7,545 nt of DNA from T3Sed10-241 sp036796255 (GTDB lineage Bacteria; Bacteroidota; Bacteroidia; Flavobacteriales_D; Cryomorphaceae): positions 1 through 7,545 of the forward strand of contig DAIRDH010000111.1 in NCBI GenBank assembly GCA_036796255.1. Reading direction: 5' to 3'. Numbering within the stretch: the first letter of the stretch is position 1; each line of letters begins with the position of its first letter. A program made the translations under genes and the position numbers. Of the stretch, positions 5,945-7,545 are shown one piece after another. The notes below the pieces were generated by a model, which saw nothing but the letters and a program-made list of their open reading frames with translations, did not search any database and was not told where the DNA came from.

Positions 5945-7545
5945 ATGAGTACGACTTCGACTCTTCCAAAAGTAGCCTATTTCTGCATGGAATACGGCCT
6001 CGACGATAAATTCAAAGCCTATGCCGGCGGCCTCGGCATCCTCGCTGGTGACTATATGAAAGGTGCCAAAGACCACAATTTTCCCATTGTGGGCATTGGC
6101 ATCAAGTGGAAGCAAGGATATACTGATCAATACCTGGACAAAGAAGGAAAGCCTTACGACAGCTACAAAAACCGCGACTACAGCGACTTCCTTGAAGACA
6201 CCGGGGTAATGGTAACTGTGAAAATCCGCCAGCGTGATGTAAAAATCAAGGTGTGGAAACTCGAAGCCTTTGGCAACGCGCCCTTGTACCTGCTCGACAC
6301 CGACGTTCCCGGCAATGAGGATGGGTGGATCACCGGACAACTATACGGCTGGTTTGGCGAAGAGCGCATCGCGCAGGAGATGGTACTCGGCGTGGGCGGT
6401 GTAAGGGCCCTTCGCGCCCTGGGCATCGATGTGGATGTGTATCACTTCAACGAGGGCCATGCCCTATTTGCCGGTTTCGAGCTCGTGCGTGAGAAGCGCG
6501 AAGAGCAAGGAATGGGCTTTGATGAAGCCAAGAAAAAAACCATTGAGGAAGTGGTGTTTACCACCCACACCCCTGTAGTACAGGGCAATGAAAGCCACCC
6601 TCTAGACCGCATCATGTACATGGGTGCGAATATGGGCATGACCGTTGAGCAATTGGTGGCCCTTGGCGGCGCACCCTTCAATATGACGGTTGGTGCTTTG
6701 CGCCTTTCCAGAAATTCGAATGCAGTGGCGGCCCTCCACGGAGAAACGGCCAACAAAATGTGGGCCCATGTAGACAACCGATCTGAAATCGTTCCGATCA
6801 CCAATGCCATTCACAAGCCCACCTGGGTGGATGCGGCTGTAGAAGATGCTGCGGTGAAGGGTGGAGACATATGGAGTGCCCACATGAAGTGCAAGCGCGA
6901 CCTGATTGCTTTTGTAAAGGAGCGCACCGGCGCAGAATTGCGCGAAGATGTACTGCTGCTCGGATTTTCCAGAAGGGCAGTACCTTATAAGCGCGCCAAC
7001 CTGCTGTTTCGCAATCCCGAGGTAATCGATCCACTGTTACGCGATGGCAAGTTGCAGATTGTCTACTCTGGCAAGGCCCACCCTCTCGACGATATGGGCA
7101 AGTCGCTGATTGAAGAGATTGTTGGCTTCAGCCAAAAATACCCGAACGCGGTGGTATACATTCCCAATTACGACATGGCTACTGGCGCGGCCCTCACCCG
7201 CGGCAGCGATGTATGGCTCAACAATCCAAGGCGTCCGCTCGAAGCCAGCGGAACTTCGGGTATGAAGGCCGCCATCAATGGCGTGCTCAATTGCAGCATC
7301 CTTGATGGTTGGTGGCCTGAGGCCTGTAACCACGGCGTGAACGGCTGGCAATTTGGCGACGCCTTCGAAGGTGCCACCGAAGCCAAACACGACAAGCACG
7401 ATGGCGATGCACTTTACAAGGTATTGCTCGACGAGGTAATTCCAACCTATTACGACAAGCGCGATAAATGGGTGGGCATGATGAAGCAGAGCATACTCGA
7501 CTGCCGCGAAGAATTTGCTGTAAAGCGCATGCTCGAAGAGTATTA
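5945..7545 (+). CDS. glgP: Alpha-glucan phosphorylase (glycogen/maltodextrin phosphorylase), short form, 3' end cut by window
   Basis: Releases glucose 1-phosphate from the non-reducing end of glycogen or maltodextrins by phosphorolysis, using pyridoxal phosphate; cytoplasmic, glycogen breakdown. The frame is open from ATG 5945 to the right edge, 533 codons plus two bases. YFCMEYGLDD (12-21) with AGGLGILAGD (27-36) forms the conserved N-terminal glycine-rich region. HFNEGHA (167-173) and THTPVVQGN (207-215) are core motifs. RRAVPYKR (343-350) supplies basic phosphate-site residues. SGKAHP is at 375-380. EASGTSGMK (433-441) contains the cofactor-binding lysine, Lys441. This is the compact bacterial/archaeal type, distinct from the 800-plus-residue GlgP/MalP of enterobacteria. 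Short members are about 540-560 residues, so probably only a few tens of residues at most are missing. Start choice is supported by the promoter distance and by the start of family homology a few residues in. No glgA, glgB or glgC is in the window. Confidence 0.93.
   Translation, partial: MSTTSTLPKVAYFCMEYGLDDKFKAYAGGLGILAGDYMKGAKDHNFPIVGIGIKWKQGYTDQYLDKEGKPYDSYKNRDYSDFLEDTGVMVTVKIRQRDVKIKVWKLEAFGNAPLYLLDTDVPGNEDGWITGQLYGWFGEERIAQEMVLGVGGVRALRALGIDVDVYHFNEGHALFAGFELVREKREEQGMGFDEAKKKTIEEVVFTTHTPVVQGNESHPLDRIMYMGANMGMTVEQLVALGGAPFNMTVGALRLSRNSNAVAALHGETANKMWAHVDNRSEIVPITNAIHKPTWVDAAVEDAAVKGGDIWSAHMKCKRDLIAFVKERTGAELREDVLLLGFSRRAVPYKRANLLFRNPEVIDPLLRDGKLQIVYSGKAHPLDDMGKSLIEEIVGFSQKYPNAVVYIPNYDMATGAALTRGSDVWLNNPRRPLEASGTSGMKAAINGVLNCSILDGWWPEACNHGVNGWQFGDAFEGATEAKHDKHDGDALYKVLLDEVIPTYYDKRDKWVGMMKQSILDCREEFAVKRMLEEY

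Noticed and set aside
5906..7399. Minus-strand open frames opposite the phosphorylase gene
   Set aside because: The plus-strand frame has every expected phosphorylase motif across the whole stretch; the reverse frames match nothing recognisable.

Overview
The window most resembles a chromosomal segment from a member of the Bacteroidota, probably a Flavobacteriales-like lineage with medium GC content. This is inferred from three things: purine-rich Shine-Dalgarno sites are weak or absent before the starts, several upstream regions carry full or partial matches to the Bacteroidota promoter element TAnnTTTG, and the protein types fit (mitochondrial-type aconitase, short alpha-glucan phosphorylase, stand-alone MacB-like permease, short Omp85-type barrel). 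The exact family or genus cannot be read from the sequence.

Layout, left to right. (1) Positions 1-2267, minus strand: aconitate hydratase of the TCA cycle. It is complete at its start and cut by the left edge within its last few codons. (2) 2268-2392: a short divergent intergenic region. (3) 2393-3637, plus strand: an ABC transporter permease of the MacB/FtsX type without its own ATPase domain, probably starting at TTG. (4) 3638-3952: a 315-base non-coding stretch. It holds an AT-only inverted repeat, a promoter-like element and a more GC-rich leader-like block of about 180 bases bounded by a near-direct repeat. (5) 3953-5203, plus strand: a secreted outer-membrane beta-barrel of the BamA/TamA (Omp85 C-terminal) family without POTRA domains. 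(6) 5226-5858, minus strand: a short AlkA-type DNA-3-methyladenine glycosylase, convergent with the barrel gene. (7) 5859-5944: a divergent promoter region with an exact TAnnTTTG match. (8) 5945-7545, plus strand: a short alpha-glucan (glycogen/maltodextrin) phosphorylase, cut by the right edge very close to its C-terminus.

The five genes do not form an obvious operon or pathway. Aconitase and the phosphorylase are central carbon and reserve-carbohydrate enzymes, the glycosylase is base-excision repair, and the permease and barrel are envelope proteins. Only the permease and barrel share orientation as neighbours, and 315 bases with promoter-like sequence separate them, so co-transcription is doubtful. 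I see no mobile element, CRISPR array, RNA gene or phage gene. No new multi-gene system is evident. The least explained parts are the leader block before the barrel gene and the barrel protein itself.
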